A stretch of 64,000 nucleotides of DNA, from contig CACGZG010000006.1 in the NCBI GenBank assembly GCA_902577525.1, forward strand, positions 1 to 64,000. Direction: 5' to 3'. The translations under genes and the position numbers were made by a program. This DNA is from an uncultured Pelagibacteraceae bacterium (GTDB taxonomy: Bacteria > Pseudomonadota > Alphaproteobacteria > Pelagibacterales > Pelagibacteraceae). Shown here in pieces: positions 38,676-50,154 of this stretch; the first letter of the stretch is position 1, and each line of letters begins with the position of its first letter. The notes beneath the pieces were generated by a model, which saw nothing but the letters and a program-made list of their open reading frames with translations, made no database searches and was not told where the DNA came from.

Positions 38676-39758
38676 ATGTCATTTAATACTTTTGGAAAGG
38701 TTTTTCGTTTCACAACATGGGGAGAGTCCCATGGTACTGCAATTGGCTGTATTATTGACGGATGTCCACCCTTAATTCAATTAAATGAGCAAGATATTCA
38801 AAAAGAATTAAACAAAAGAAAACCAGGCCAGTCTAAATTTACTACTCAAAGAAAAGAAAGTGATAAAGTTCAAATTCTTTCTGGAGTTTTTGAGGGTAAA
38901 ACCACTGGCACGCCAATATCTCTCATAATCTACAATGAAGATATGCGCTCTAAAGATTATAAAGATATCAAAGACAAATTTCGACCTGGGCATGCTGATT
39001 TTACTTACTTTAAAAAATATGGAATTAGAGATTACAGAGGTGGAGGAAGATCTTCTGCGAGAGAGACTGCATCAAGAGTTGCGGCAGGTGCAATTGCAAA
39101 AAAGGTCTTAGAAAAAAAATTAGGAAAAAAATACAAAATTTCTGGTGCTGTAACACAACTTGGCATTCTTGGTTGCGATACAAAAAATTGGGATGACAAA
39201 ATAATATATAAAAATCCATTTTTTTGCCCAGACAAATCAATGATAAAAATTTGGGAAAAATATTTACTGGGTGTTCGAAAAGCAGGATCTTCATGTGGCG
39301 CGGTAATTGAAATTAGAGCTAATGGGATTCCAGCTGGTTTGGGTGCACCAATTTATTCAAAGTTAGATTCTGATATCGCATCTGCGATGATGAGTATAAA
39401 TGCTGTCAAAGGAGTAAATATAGGCTCCGGAATGAATTCCGCAACTTTATCTGGCGAAGATAATTCAGATGAAATTTCAAATAATAGGAATAAATTAATT
39501 TTTAAATCCAATAATGCAGGTGGTATTCTTGGTGGTATTTCCTCAGGACAAGAAATAGTAGTATCTTTTGCAGTAAAACCTACTTCCTCAATTTTAAAAA
39601 CTAAAAAGACAATAAATAAATTTGGAAAAAATACTTCTATTTCAGTCAAGGGTAGGCATGATCCATGTGTAGGTATAAGAGCAGTACCAGTTGGGGAAGC
39701 TATGCTTTCATGCGTTTTGCTTGATCACTATCTTATGCATAAAGCTCAGTGCGGATAA
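38676..39758 (+). CDS. aroC: Chorismate synthase
   Basis: '[20 protein letters not shown]', '[22 protein letters not shown]', '[18 protein letters not shown]'. Confidence 0.98.
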   Translation: MSFNTFGKVFRFTTWGESHGTAIGCIIDGCPPLIQLNEQDIQKELNKRKPGQSKFTTQRKESDKVQILSGVFEGKTTGTPISLIIYNEDMRSKDYKDIKDKFRPGHADFTYFKKYGIRDYRGGGRSSARETASRVAAGAIAKKVLEKKLGKKYKISGAVTQLGILGCDTKNWDDKIIYKNPFFCPDKSMIKIWEKYLLGVRKAGSSCGAVIEIRANGIPAGLGAPIYSKLDSDIASAMMSINAVKGVNIGSGMNSATLSGEDNSDEISNNRNKLIFKSNNAGGILGGISSGQEIVVSFAVKPTSSILKTKKTINKFGKNTSISVKGRHDPCVGIRAVPVGEAMLSCVLLDHYLMHKAQCG

Positions 39759-39781
39759 ATCTGTTTTTTTAGAAAAAATAT

Positions 39782-40522
39782 TTATCTTTTATAAAATACT
39801 TTGTTAAAATTATTGTAATTGTGAAACTCGTATTCTAAGTATAGTTTATCTTTTTTTTTTGAAATAACATAAAAACCACCTTCCTCTAGACTTAACTTTT
39901 CATCCTTACAATTTGTAAACATTTCGCAAACAACTACACCATTGTGAGCTGATACGATGGTATTTTCATTTTTATTTAAAGGTAAATTCAAATAAAAAAA
40001 TTTTAGTTTGTCTATTCTTTCTGATCGTTCTTCATTATATGGGCCACTATGAACTAAGATTCTATGAAGAGTATCATATTTGCCGAAAACTAATTCAGCA
40101 GTTTGTCTGGCTCTGCATGAAACTGATGATGCTATATGACCAATTGGTAAACCAATATTTTGAATATGTTCGCCCATTGCCCTAGCTTGAATTTTTCCAC
40201 GTGAATTTAAACAAACTGCATCTGCAAAATAATCATTTTCTGCGAATCTGCTTCCATCTTTTCCATTATTATGTAAATCGCTTTCTAGCGCATCATACAT
40301 AGTAACATCAATCCATTTATCTCTTTCTGTATGACGAAAATGAAGAATAAAACCACCTTCAATGATTTTTTTAGCCCAATATATATCGTCTTTATTTGCT
40401 TTATAATTATTCTTTTTATCTTTATTATTTTGAAAATCGTAAATCCCATAAAATACAATTAAAAGTAAAATAATTATTGATCCTAACTTAATTATATTTT
40501 TTTTTATTTTCTTAAAAATCAT
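39782..40522 (-). CDS. Membrane-anchored histidine-phosphatase-family protein
   Basis: N-terminal TM; 'ILHFRHTERDK', 'ASSVSCRARQTAELVFG', 'VSAHNGVVV'. Confidence 0.65.
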   Translation of the reverse strand: MIFKKIKKNIIKLGSIIILLLIVFYGIYDFQNNKDKKNNYKANKDDIYWAKKIIEGGFILHFRHTERDKWIDVTMYDALESDLHNNGKDGSRFAENDYFADAVCLNSRGKIQARAMGEHIQNIGLPIGHIASSVSCRARQTAELVFGKYDTLHRILVHSGPYNEERSERIDKLKFFYLNLPLNKNENTIVSAHNGVVVCEMFTNCKDEKLSLEEGGFYVISKKKDKLYLEYEFHNYNNFNKVFYKR

Positions 40523-40533
40523 AAAATTAATTT

Positions 40534-42465
40534 TTAATTAGATTTATTTTTTTTTTTATTTTGAGCAAATATTACATTTGAATTTAAGGCATTTTCTATT
40601 TTGTTAACAATAGATAAATAATCTAGACCTGCAGATTTATACATATTTTCAGGAGTATCTTGATTTATAAAAGTGTCTGGTAAAATCATTGATCTAAATT
40701 TTAAACCACTATCAAATACTCCCAGATCTGATAAAAATTGCATTACATGAGAACCAAAGCCTCCAATGGATCCCTCTTCTATGGTCAATAAAACTTCATG
40801 ATTTGACGCAATTTCCATAATTAATTTTTCATCCAATGGTTTCGCAAATCTAGCATCCACTACAGTGCAGTCTATACCCTTTGAAAAAAGAGTTTTACTT
40901 GCATTAACACATTCGTGAAGACGTGCTCCAAAATTTAAAATAGCAACTTTTTTCCCTTCTTTAATAATACGACCTTTGCCTATTTCTAAAGTTTCATTAA
41001 TTGAAGGCAATTCAACCCCTAAACCGTTTCCTCTAGGATATCTAAAAGCTGAAGGCCTATCATTAATATCTACTGATGTATTTACCATTTTTACAAGTTC
41101 TGCTTCATCACTTGCCGCCATGACTACAAAATTTGGTAAAGTAGACAAGTAAGTGATATCAAATGACCCTGCATGTGTTGGGCCATCGGCACCAACTAGA
41201 CCAGCTCGATCAATTGCAAATCTAACTGGTAGTGACTGAATAGCCACATCATGAACAACTTGATCATACGCTCTTTGTAAAAAAGTAGAGTAAATTGCAG
41301 CATACGGTTTATAACCTTCAGTTGCTAATCCAGCTGCAAATGTAACCGCATGTTGCTCAGCAATTCCAACATCAAAAGTTCTATCAGGAAATTTTTCTTT
41401 AAATAAATTCAAACCAGTTCCCGATGGCATTGCTGCTGTCATTGCTACAATTTTGCTATCTTTTTTTGCTTGTTCAATTAATGTATTGGCAAATACATTT
41501 GTGTAGGAAGGAACTTTTGGAGTACTTTTAATTTGCTCCCCAGTCCTTACATTAAATTTAGATACTCCATGATAATTATCTTTAGCCTCTTCAGCAAACG
41601 AATAACCTTTACCTTTTTTTGTTTTTATATGAATTAAAATTGGACCTTGATATTTTGAGTCACGCGCATTTTTTAGAATTGGAATTAAAGAATTTAAATC
41701 ATGGCCATCAATCGGACCTATATAATAAAAACCAAGAGCACTAAATAATGTTCCACCAGTGACAGCAGATCTGAGTAAATCTTCAGCTTTTCCAGCTTTT
41801 GCACTAAATCTTTTTGAAAATGCAGACATAATTAATTTAATTGTTTCTCTTAAACTGAAATAAATCTTTCCTGAAAAAATTTTTGCTAAATAGGTGCTCA
41901 TAGCTCCAACTGGTCTATCAATGGACATATCGTTATCATTAAGAATAACAATCATTTTAGTTTTTGATGCTCCTGCATTATTCATTGCTTCATATGCCAT
42001 ACCTGCACTAATAGCTCCATCTCCTATAACCGCTACGACGTTATCAGTTTTATTTGAAAGTTTATTAGCCTCTGCTATGCCTAAAGCAGAAGAAATTGAA
42101 GTTGAGCTATGAGCTGCACCAAATGGATCAAATTCACTCTCTTGCCTTTTGGTAAAACCAGATAGACCTCCTCCTTGTCTTAAAGTTCTAATTCTATCTT
42201 TTCTTCCTGTTAAAATTTTATGCGGATAACATTGATGTCCAACATCCCAAATTAACTTATCTTTAGGTGTATTAAAAATATAGTGAAGTGCTACACTTAA
42301 TTCAACTACTCCAAGACTTGCTCCCAAATGACCACCTGTAACAGATACAGCATCAATCATTTCTTCTCTTAATTCGTCAGCTACTTTTTGTAACTTAGTC
42401 TCAGGTATATTCTTTAAATCTGACGGAAAATTAATTTGATCTAGAAATTCATAATTTTTTTTCAT
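40534..42465 (-). CDS. dxs: 1-deoxy-D-xylulose-5-phosphate synthase
   Basis: '[21 protein letters not shown]', '[16 protein letters not shown]', '[20 protein letters not shown]'. Confidence 0.98.
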   Translation of the reverse strand: MKKNYEFLDQINFPSDLKNIPETKLQKVADELREEMIDAVSVTGGHLGASLGVVELSVALHYIFNTPKDKLIWDVGHQCYPHKILTGRKDRIRTLRQGGGLSGFTKRQESEFDPFGAAHSSTSISSALGIAEANKLSNKTDNVVAVIGDGAISAGMAYEAMNNAGASKTKMIVILNDNDMSIDRPVGAMSTYLAKIFSGKIYFSLRETIKLIMSAFSKRFSAKAGKAEDLLRSAVTGGTLFSALGFYYIGPIDGHDLNSLIPILKNARDSKYQGPILIHIKTKKGKGYSFAEEAKDNYHGVSKFNVRTGEQIKSTPKVPSYTNVFANTLIEQAKKDSKIVAMTAAMPSGTGLNLFKEKFPDRTFDVGIAEQHAVTFAAGLATEGYKPYAAIYSTFLQRAYDQVVHDVAIQSLPVRFAIDRAGLVGADGPTHAGSFDITYLSTLPNFVVMAASDEAELVKMVNTSVDINDRPSAFRYPRGNGLGVELPSINETLEIGKGRIIKEGKKVAILNFGARLHECVNASKTLFSKGIDCTVVDARFAKPLDEKLIMEIASNHEVLLTIEEGSIGGFGSHVMQFLSDLGVFDSGLKFRSMILPDTFINQDTPENMYKSAGLDYLSIVNKIENALNSNVIFAQNKKKNKSN

Positions 42466-43334
42466 TTTTTTCTGTTTAAAATATAGTTTAATGTTTTAGA
42501 TAGATTTTTTGATTTTGATCCATATGTTTTTAATTTATTGTTAATTTTATAAATTATTTCATTAGCATATCTAATAGTATTTTCATATCCAAGTAAATTA
42601 ATTAAAGTTGCTTTGCCTCTTTTTTTATCTTTACCAGTTTTTTTTCCAGCAATTTTTAAACTTCCTTTATAATCTATTAGATCATCAGCAACCTGGAAAA
42701 GTAATCCTATATCTGCCCCAATATCTTCAAATTTTTTAATTTCTCTTCTATCTTTTTTTTTTAAAATAAGCGGGGCTACACAACAAAAACTAAAAAGTTT
42801 TCCTGTTTTTTTTATTTCCATTTCAATTACTTTTTTTTTAGAAACATTTTTGTTTTCATAACTTAAATCAAGATATTGTCCCCCAGCTATACCAAGATGT
42901 CCTGAACTTTCCGAAATTTTATTAATCAAATTAATTTTTGTTTTTTCTGAAATATTTAAATTTTTATGACTTAAAATTTCAAAAGCCATAGTTAAAAGTG
43001 AATTACCAGCCAAAACTGCAGTCGATTCTCCAAATTTTATATGAGTGGATGGTTTGCCTCTTCTAATGGTATCATTATCCATACAAGGTAAATCATCATG
43101 TATTAAGGAGTATGCGTGAATACATTCAACGGCTGAACCTATGGCTATTAATGACTTATAATCTAATTTAAAGAGAGAACCTATATCAATTAAAATTTTT
43201 GATCTAATTTTTTTTCCACCTGAAAATAAACTATATTTCATAGGAATGATTAATTCAGATTTTTTTTGATTTTTAATAAATCTTTTTAGAAAATTATTAG
43301 TATCTTTTGCAATCTTATTTAATTCATTTTGCAT
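42462..43334 (-). CDS. ispA: Farnesyl/geranyl diphosphate synthase
   Basis: '[14 protein letters not shown]', '[22 protein letters not shown]', '[10 protein letters not shown]'; with dxs and xseB. Confidence 0.94.
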   Translation of the reverse strand: MQNELNKIAKDTNNFLKRFIKNQKKSELIIPMKYSLFSGGKKIRSKILIDIGSLFKLDYKSLIAIGSAVECIHAYSLIHDDLPCMDNDTIRRGKPSTHIKFGESTAVLAGNSLLTMAFEILSHKNLNISEKTKINLINKISESSGHLGIAGGQYLDLSYENKNVSKKKVIEMEIKKTGKLFSFCCVAPLILKKKDRREIKKFEDIGADIGLLFQVADDLIDYKGSLKIAGKKTGKDKKRGKATLINLLGYENTIRYANEIIYKINNKLKTYGSKSKNLSKTLNYILNRKK

Positions 43335-43569
43335 TTTTTTTTGAAGTAATCTTTAAAACAATCTCTTTTGTTTTTTGGTTAATATTTTTAACATCTTTCT
43401 GAAATTTCTTTTCGATAATATTATTAAGTTTTAACAAATTTTGATATTTATCAATTGATTTCTCAAGATCTTTCTGTTTTTCTAGTTCCTCTATTATCTC
43501 ATTTGCTTTAATAGTTAACTCTTCTAATGATAAAGAGTTATAATCATTTGGTAAATTATTATCTTTCAT
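43324..43569 (-). CDS. xseB: Exodeoxyribonuclease VII small subunit
   Basis: Short coiled-coil protein with 'LSLEELTIKANEIIEELE' upstream of ispA-dxs. Confidence 0.82.
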   Translation of the reverse strand: MKDNNLPNDYNSLSLEELTIKANEIIEELEKQKDLEKSIDKYQNLLKLNNIIEKKFQKDVKNINQKTKEIVLKITSKKNAK

Positions 43570-43589
43570 ATAATACTCTCAGATAATAC

Positions 43590-44531
43590 ATGAAAAGTAA
43601 TCTTGCAAATATTAAAAAAGCAATAAAGCTACTAAAATTAGGTGAGTGTATAGCAATACCTACTGAAACTGTCTATGGTTTAGCTGCTAATGCTTATTCT
43701 GATAAAGCTTGTAAAAAAATATTCAAATTAAAAAAAAGACCAAAAAATAACCCTCTTATTGTGCATTATTTTGATCACAAAGATCTTATAAAAGATTGCA
43801 ACTTCAATAATGATTTTATTAAATTGTATACAAATTTTTGTCCAGGACCAATTACATTTATTTTAGATTTAAAAAAAAATTCAAAAATTTCTAAAGTTGT
43901 AACTAACAAAAAAAAATCTTTAGCTGTAAGATTTCCAAAACATCCTATTACAAGAAATTTGTTGAAAAAAGTGGGATTCCCGTTAGCAGCTCCAAGTGCA
44001 AATCTTTCATCAAAAGTAAGTGCTGTATGTTCATCTGACGTAAAAGAAGATTTTGGAAAAAAAATAAAATTTGTTCTGGAGGGTGGAAAATCTTCTATTG
44101 GTTTAGAGTCAACTATTATCGATCTTAGAAATAAACCAAAGATTTTAAGACTTGGTGGTTTAGCCCTGCCAGATATAAAAAAAATAATAAATAAGAAAAT
44201 AATTATTGAAAATAATCCATCAAAAATTTCCTCGCCTGGACAATTTAAATTTCATTACTCTCCAGGTATTCCAATTAGATTAAACTCAAAACCAATCAAA
44301 GATCAAGAGGCTTATCTTCTTATTAGAAAACAAAAAAAAATGAAAAAAAATTACTACTTTCTGTCTAGAAATGGTGATTTAAAGGAAGCCGCTAAAAATT
44401 TATATAGCACCTTAAGAAAAATCAAAAAAGACAATTATAAATCTATAGCTGTAGAAAAAATTCCTAACAAAGGGATAGGAAGAGCTATCAATGATAGATT
44501 ATTCAGAGCATCCAATTTAAATGAAAACTAG
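43590..44531 (+). CDS. Threonylcarbamoyl-AMP synthase (Sua5/YrdC/TsaC)
   Basis: 'IAIPTETVYGLAANAYSDKACKKIFKLKKRPKNNPLIVH', 'AAPSANLSSKVSAV', 'GLESTIIDL'. Confidence 0.95.
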   Translation: MKSNLANIKKAIKLLKLGECIAIPTETVYGLAANAYSDKACKKIFKLKKRPKNNPLIVHYFDHKDLIKDCNFNNDFIKLYTNFCPGPITFILDLKKNSKISKVVTNKKKSLAVRFPKHPITRNLLKKVGFPLAAPSANLSSKVSAVCSSDVKEDFGKKIKFVLEGGKSSIGLESTIIDLRNKPKILRLGGLALPDIKKIINKKIIIENNPSKISSPGQFKFHYSPGIPIRLNSKPIKDQEAYLLIRKQKKMKKNYYFLSRNGDLKEAAKNLYSTLRKIKKDNYKSIAVEKIPNKGIGRAINDRLFRASNLNEN

Positions 44532-45246
44532 ACTCGAAGTAATAAAACTAACTAAAATTTATGATGATAAAATAGCTGTTAAAGATATTTCATTTAAAAT
44601 AAATCAAAATGAAATAATCGGAATTCTTGGCCCAAATGGGTGTGGAAAAACTACAACTATTGGAATGATTTTGGGCTTATTAAAACCATCAAATGGTAAA
44701 GTTCTAATCAATGAAAAAGAAGTGGAAAAGAATAGAGTTGATCTAATGAGTAACCTAAATTTTATTTCACCTTATATTGAATTACCAAAAAAATTAACTG
44801 TTAAACAAAATCTTGAGGTATACGGCAGACTATACGATGTAAAAAATCTTAAAACAAAAATTGAATATCTTGCAGAAAAGTTAAGGCTTTCAGAAATTAT
44901 GAATAAAATAACTGGAGAACTTTCATCTGGTCAAAAAAATAGAGTAAGTCTTGCAAAGTCAATAATTAACGATCCAATAGTCCTTCTTTTAGATGAACCA
45001 ACGGCATCTCTTGATCCTGAGACTGGAGATTTTATAAGAAGTTTTTTAGAGAATTATCAAAAAGATAGGCAAGCTTCTATTCTACTTGCTTCACATAACA
45101 TGGCTGAGGTGGAGCGATTATGCTCTTCAGTTCTCATGATGAATAAAGGAAAAATTATCGATCAAGGAGATCCTAAAAAATTGATTAAAAAACATGGAAG
45201 AAAAAATATGGAAGAAGTATTCTTAAAACTTACAAGGGAAAATTAA
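44521..45246 (+). CDS. ABC transporter ATP-binding protein (ABC-2 export type)
   Basis: 'GILGPNGCGKTTTIGMILGLLKPSNG', 'ELSSGQKNRVSLAKSI', 'LLLDEPTASLDPETG'. Confidence 0.95.
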   Translation: MKTRLEVIKLTKIYDDKIAVKDISFKINQNEIIGILGPNGCGKTTTIGMILGLLKPSNGKVLINEKEVEKNRVDLMSNLNFISPYIELPKKLTVKQNLEVYGRLYDVKNLKTKIEYLAEKLRLSEIMNKITGELSSGQKNRVSLAKSIINDPIVLLLDEPTASLDPETGDFIRSFLENYQKDRQASILLASHNMAEVERLCSSVLMMNKGKIIDQGDPKKLIKKHGRKNMEEVFLKLTREN

Positions 45247-46037
45247 TGAATTTAAATAAAATGTATGGTCTTTTTTTAAGACATTTTTATCTTATTAAAA
45301 GTTCTTTTCCGAGAATATTAGATCTTATTTATTGGCCAACAATACAAATTATTCTTTGGGGTTTTATTTCAAAATTTTTTTCAATTTATAGTGATTATTA
45401 TAATAATACTCTGGGGGTTATTCTAACCTGCGCGATACTTTATGATATTCTTTTTAGATCAAGTATAAGTTTTAATATGCTTTTTTTAGAGGAAATTTGG
45501 AGCAGAAATTTTACAAATTTATTTATTGCACCACTTAAAATAAAAGAAATTATAGTATCATTAATATTTACCGCTTTAATAAGAACCTTAATAGGCCTTG
45601 TACCAGCCATAATGTTAACAGCACCTTTTTTTGGAGTTTCGATATTGAAATTAGGTTTTCCTCTGCTTCTATTGTTTTTAAGCCTTTATATTTTTGGAAT
45701 TACTCTAGGTTTATTTGTTAGTGCGGGTCTTTTAAGATACGGTCCAGCTTTTGAAAATATTGCTTGGTCATCTCTATTTTTACTTGCCCCTTTGGGTTGT
45801 ATCTATTATCCAATTGATATACTTCCAAATTTTTTTCAGATTGTAGCTAAAGGATTACCTCTGGTCTATATTTTTGATGAAACAAGAAATATTCTTTTAA
45901 ATGGCTCTTTAAATTATGAAAATTTAAAATATGCTTACTTATTAAATTTAATATATCTTTCATGTGGTATTGGTTTTTTTTATTATGCTTTTTTAAAAGC
46001 TCGAGTTAAAGGAACTTTGATTAATATGGGAGAATAA
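45246..46037 (+). CDS. ABC-2 type transporter permease
   Basis: Multi-TM protein starting at the end of the ATPase gene. Confidence 0.87.
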   Translation: MNLNKMYGLFLRHFYLIKSSFPRILDLIYWPTIQIILWGFISKFFSIYSDYYNNTLGVILTCAILYDILFRSSISFNMLFLEEIWSRNFTNLFIAPLKIKEIIVSLIFTALIRTLIGLVPAIMLTAPFFGVSILKLGFPLLLLFLSLYIFGITLGLFVSAGLLRYGPAFENIAWSSLFLLAPLGCIYYPIDILPNFFQIVAKGLPLVYIFDETRNILLNGSLNYENLKYAYLLNLIYLSCGIGFFYYAFLKARVKGTLINMGE

Positions 46038-46114
46038 TGGTGCGCCTGCTAGGAGTCGAACCCAGAACCTCCTGATCCGAAGTCAGGCGCTCTATCCAGT
46101 TGAGCTACAAGCGC
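46038..46114 (-). tRNA. tRNA-Arg (anticodon TCG)
   Basis: Minus strand GCGCTTGTAGCTCAACTGGATAGAGCGCCTGACTTCGGATCAGGAGGTTCTGGGTTCGACTCCTAGCAGGCGCACCA. Confidence 0.97.
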
Positions 46115-46137
46115 TTATAATATTAATATAACATTTT

Positions 46138-47115
46138 ATGGAAAAAAAAATAAATTTAATAGCCAAAGACATAGATAAAAACTTGAGAGTAGATGTTTTT
46201 ATCAATAAAAAAGAAAACAATCTAAGTAGAACTAGAATTAAAAATTTAATTTTAAGTAAAAAGTTAAAGATTAATAACAAAATTGTTATCAATCCATCAA
46301 AAAAAATTTCACAAAATGACAGGGTAGTTTTGAATATTCCTGAACCAAAAAAAATATCTCTAAAGCCTTTCAAATATAAACTTGATATAGTTTATGAAGA
46401 TGAAGACTTAATTGTAATTAACAAACCATCAGGAATAGTAATACACCCAGGTGCAGGTAACTTTGATAAGACTATTGTAAATGCATTAATAAATTATAAT
46501 AAAAACTCTTTGTCTACTGTTGGTGATAAGTTTAGGCCTGGGATTGTTCATAGAATAGATAAAAATACCTCTGGTTTAATTGTAGTAGCGAAAAATAACA
46601 TCTCTCACGAAAATTTATCTAATCAATTCAGTAAGCACACTATTAAAAGAATTTATCATCTTCTAATTTGGGGAAAGTTAAGACCTTCAAAAGGAAAAAT
46701 TGAAACACTGATTACTCGCAGTTCTAAAAATAGACAATTAATGGAAGTAAGTCGTTTAAAAGGAAAAAAAGCAGTTACAAACTATAAAACCATTGAAGTA
46801 TTTGAAAATAGAAATACACCAACTTTGAGTTTAGTAGAATGCAAATTGGAGACTGGTAGAACACATCAAATAAGAGTTCATATGAATTATTTAGGACACA
46901 GTATAGTAGGAGATGATAAATATAAAAAAAAATTTAAAAAGATCAAAAATATCAATCCATCTTTGGAAAAAAAATTAATGAACTTAAACAGACAATTTCT
47001 TCATGCTAAGACCATTGGATTTATTCATCCCAAAAAAAATAAAGAAATGGTTTTCAACTCAATTTTGCCACATGATCTTGAAATTATTTTAGAAATGTTA
47101 AGAAATACGTATTAA
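46138..47115 (+). CDS. rluD: RluD-like rRNA pseudouridine synthase
   Basis: S4-like N-terminus, 'GIVHRIDKNTSGLIVVAKN', 'LETGRTHQIRVHMNYLGHSIVGD'. Confidence 0.93.
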   Translation: MEKKINLIAKDIDKNLRVDVFINKKENNLSRTRIKNLILSKKLKINNKIVINPSKKISQNDRVVLNIPEPKKISLKPFKYKLDIVYEDEDLIVINKPSGIVIHPGAGNFDKTIVNALINYNKNSLSTVGDKFRPGIVHRIDKNTSGLIVVAKNNISHENLSNQFSKHTIKRIYHLLIWGKLRPSKGKIETLITRSSKNRQLMEVSRLKGKKAVTNYKTIEVFENRNTPTLSLVECKLETGRTHQIRVHMNYLGHSIVGDDKYKKKFKKIKNINPSLEKKLMNLNRQFLHAKTIGFIHPKKNKEMVFNSILPHDLEIILEMLRNTY

Positions 47116-47158
47116 ATAAATTATTGAAAAATAATGAAAATTAATTAGATAACCTTCT

Positions 47159-48052
47159 ATGAATATGTCGATAAACAACAATTTACCTGTATTAAGTAAT
47201 GAGGGTGGTCTCTCTGCTTATTTAGAGCAAATTAAAAAATTTCCTATGCTTGATGCAGAGGAAGAATATATGCTTGCGAAAAATTGGAAAAATACAGGTA
47301 ACATTAAATCCGCAGAAAAACTTGTAACTAGTCACTTAAGATTAGTTGCAAAAATTGCAATGGGATATAAAGGATATGGTTTACCTGTAAATGAAATGAT
47401 TTCTGAAGGAAATGTTGGATTAATGCAAGCAGTGAAAAAATTTGAACCAGAAAAAGGTTTTAGACTTGCAACATACGCGATGTGGTGGATAAAGGCATCA
47501 ATTCAAGAATATATTTTGAGGTCTTGGAGTTTAGTTAAAATTGGAACTACAACTGCTCAAAAAAAACTTTTTTTTAATTTAAAAAAATTAAAAAACCAAA
47601 TTGCTCCTCAAAGCGAAGGCGATTTGAGAAATGAACATGTGGAAAAAATAGCTAACAAGCTTAATGTAAGTAAAGATGAAGTTGTGTCCATGAATCGTAG
47701 ATTATCTGGAAAAGAATTCTCTTTAAATGCCCAAGTTGGTGAAGATGGTGATGAATGGCAAGATTGGTTGGTTGACAAAGAATTAGATCATGACTTAAAG
47801 TTTGCTCAAAGTCAAGAGATGGAACAAAGAAAAGATTTATTAAAAGATTCTATTAAAGTACTTAATGATAGGGAGAAAGAAATTTTATATTCAAGAAGAC
47901 TTAATGATAATCCGTCTACTCTTGAGGAATTAAGTAAAAAATATAAAATTAGTAGAGAACGAGTAAGACAAATTGAAAATAAAGCTTTCGAAAAATTACA
48001 AAAACAAATGCTTTTATTAGCTAAATCTAAAAACTTATTAACTGCCAATTAA
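47159..48052 (+). CDS. rpoH: RNA polymerase sigma-32 factor
   Basis: '[77 protein letters not shown]'. Confidence 0.96.
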   Translation: MNMSINNNLPVLSNEGGLSAYLEQIKKFPMLDAEEEYMLAKNWKNTGNIKSAEKLVTSHLRLVAKIAMGYKGYGLPVNEMISEGNVGLMQAVKKFEPEKGFRLATYAMWWIKASIQEYILRSWSLVKIGTTTAQKKLFFNLKKLKNQIAPQSEGDLRNEHVEKIANKLNVSKDEVVSMNRRLSGKEFSLNAQVGEDGDEWQDWLVDKELDHDLKFAQSQEMEQRKDLLKDSIKVLNDREKEILYSRRLNDNPSTLEELSKKYKISRERVRQIENKAFEKLQKQMLLLAKSKNLLTAN

Positions 48053-49341
48053 ATTTCAAAAGGATTTTCTATTAAAATAGTATCTTCTCTTTCTGGACTC
48101 GTGGAAATGCTTGATATTTTCGCTCCTATAAAGTCTTCAATTGCATAAATATAATCTTTAGCTTTCTCTGGAAGTTCATTTATATTCTTTATTCCATTAG
48201 TTTTTTGTTTCCAGCCTTTAAAGGTTTTATATACGGGTTTTATTTTTAATTGATCCTCAACAGCAGCGGGCAAATAATCAATTTTTTTTCCATTCAACTC
48301 ATAACTTATACACATTTTTATTTCATCTAGTTCATCCAAAACATCAAGTTTTGTTAAGGCTATACCATTTATTCCGGATATTTTTATAGTTTGTCTTACT
48401 AAAACACCGTCGAACCACCCACATCTTCTTTTACGACTTGTTACAGTACCAAACTCTTTGCCTCTTGTTCCTAATAGTTCACCCACCTCATTTTGAAGTT
48501 CTGTCGGAAACGGACCTTCACCAACTCTGGTGGTATAAGCTTTGGTAATTCCTAAAACATAATTTATTGTATTTGGTCCACATCCAGAACCAGTTGCTGC
48601 ACTTGAAGCAACAGTATTAGATGAAGTTACAAACGGATATGTTCCATGATCAACATCTAATAAGATACCTTGTGCCCCCTCAAACAAAATCCTTTTTTTC
48701 TTTTTTTTGAATTCATCAATTTTTAACCAAACTGGTTGGGAAAATTTGAGTATTTCAGGTGCAATTTTTAATAAATCATCTTTTAATTTTTTTTTTTCGA
48801 AAATTTTTTTTCCTAAACCTTTTCTTATGGCATTATGATGAATTAATACTGAGTCTAGTCTTTTATCTAAATTTTTTTCAGACCTTAGATCCATTACTCT
48901 AATTGATCTTCTGCCAACTTTATCCTCATATGCTGGTCCTATACCTCTTCTTGTTGTGCCTATTTTACTTTTTCCAGCTGTGTCCTCTCTAATTTCATCC
49001 ATTTCTTTATGAAATGGCAAAATTAAATTAGCAGCCTCAGAAATAATGAAATTATCAATATCTACTTTCACACCTTTAGATTTAATTTCATTAATTTCTT
49101 CAATTAAAGCCCAAGGATCTATTACAACTCCATTTCCAATAATTGAAATTTTATCTTTTCTAACTATCCCAGAAGGAAGTAACCTTAATTTATAAGTTAC
49201 ACCATTTATAACCAATGTATGACCAGCATTATGTCCACCTTGAAATCGAATAACAACATCAGCTTGTTCTGATAACCAGTCAACAATTTTTCCTTTTCCC
49301 TCATCTCCCCACTGAGAACCTACTACTACAATATTTTTCAT
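48049..49341 (-). CDS. purA: Adenylosuccinate synthetase
   Basis: '[20 protein letters not shown]', '[11 protein letters not shown]', '[18 protein letters not shown]'. Confidence 0.98.
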   Translation of the reverse strand: MKNIVVVGSQWGDEGKGKIVDWLSEQADVVIRFQGGHNAGHTLVINGVTYKLRLLPSGIVRKDKISIIGNGVVIDPWALIEEINEIKSKGVKVDIDNFIISEAANLILPFHKEMDEIREDTAGKSKIGTTRRGIGPAYEDKVGRRSIRVMDLRSEKNLDKRLDSVLIHHNAIRKGLGKKIFEKKKLKDDLLKIAPEILKFSQPVWLKIDEFKKKKKRILFEGAQGILLDVDHGTYPFVTSSNTVASSAATGSGCGPNTINYVLGITKAYTTRVGEGPFPTELQNEVGELLGTRGKEFGTVTSRKRRCGWFDGVLVRQTIKISGINGIALTKLDVLDELDEIKMCISYELNGKKIDYLPAAVEDQLKIKPVYKTFKGWKQKTNGIKNINELPEKAKDYIYAIEDFIGAKISSISTSPEREDTILIENPFEI

Positions 49342-50153
49342 TATCGGAATTTTTTATTTATTTTCATTGAATTTAGATGGTTAATTGGACCATGACCTTT
49401 TCCATATTTTGGGTTTGTTAATATGGCAGAATTTACATATTTAATTCCAAGCTCACAAGCTTTCTTAATACTTTTTCCACATGAATAAAAAGTTGTTATT
49501 GCACTTGATAGTGTACATCCTGTTCCATGTGTATTTTTTGTCTTATACCTTGGGCTTTTAAATATTTTTACTTCTGAACTATTCAAAAAAACATCCTCAA
49601 CATTTTTTGTTTTTAAATGTCCTCCCTTTATTAAAACATTTTTTACACCAAATTTTATTAATTTATTTGCTGCAATAATCATATCTTCTTTATTTCTAAT
49701 TTTAGTTTCTGTTAGGACTTCTGCCTCTGGTATATTTGGTGTAACCAGATTTACATGTTTGATTAATTTCATTTTCAAAAATTTTATTGATTTTTCGTCT
49801 ATTAATTTTGCTCCACCCTTTGCAACCATTACAGGATCTAAAACTATCTTTTTAATTTTCAATTTTTTTAATGATACTAAAATTTCTTCAATAACAGATT
49901 TTGAATTTAACATGCCAATTTTGATTGCATCAGGTCTGATATCTTTGGCAGAATAAATAATTTGATTTCTCACCTCTTTGGAACTTATTGGTATTACAGA
50001 CTTGACTCCTTTTGTGTTTTGAATTGTAACAGCTGTAACAGCTGTTAAAGCGTAAGATCCGAGACTTGTAACAGTTTTTATATCTGCTTGAATACCAGCA
50101 CCACCAGAAGAGTCTGATCCTGCAATTATAAGAATTTTAGATTTTGGTTTCAA
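49341..50153 (-). CDS. thiD: Hydroxymethylpyrimidine (phosphate) kinase
   Basis: '[18 protein letters not shown]', '[13 protein letters not shown]', '[14 protein letters not shown]'. Confidence 0.94.
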   Translation of the reverse strand: MKPKSKILIIAGSDSSGGAGIQADIKTVTSLGSYALTAVTAVTIQNTKGVKSVIPISSKEVRNQIIYSAKDIRPDAIKIGMLNSKSVIEEILVSLKKLKIKKIVLDPVMVAKGGAKLIDEKSIKFLKMKLIKHVNLVTPNIPEAEVLTETKIRNKEDMIIAANKLIKFGVKNVLIKGGHLKTKNVEDVFLNSSEVKIFKSPRYKTKNTHGTGCTLSSAITTFYSCGKSIKKACELGIKYVNSAILTNPKYGKGHGPINHLNSMKINKKFR

Positions 50154-50154
50154 T

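Noticed and set aside
39025-39294. Antisense ORFs within aroC (39025-39294, 39032-39235, 39353-39649)
   Set aside because: Shadow ORFs opposite conserved chorismate synthase motifs.
50030-50052. TAACAGCTG direct/palindromic repeat
   Set aside because: Encodes the conserved ThiD 'LTAVTAVT' segment; explained by codon usage.
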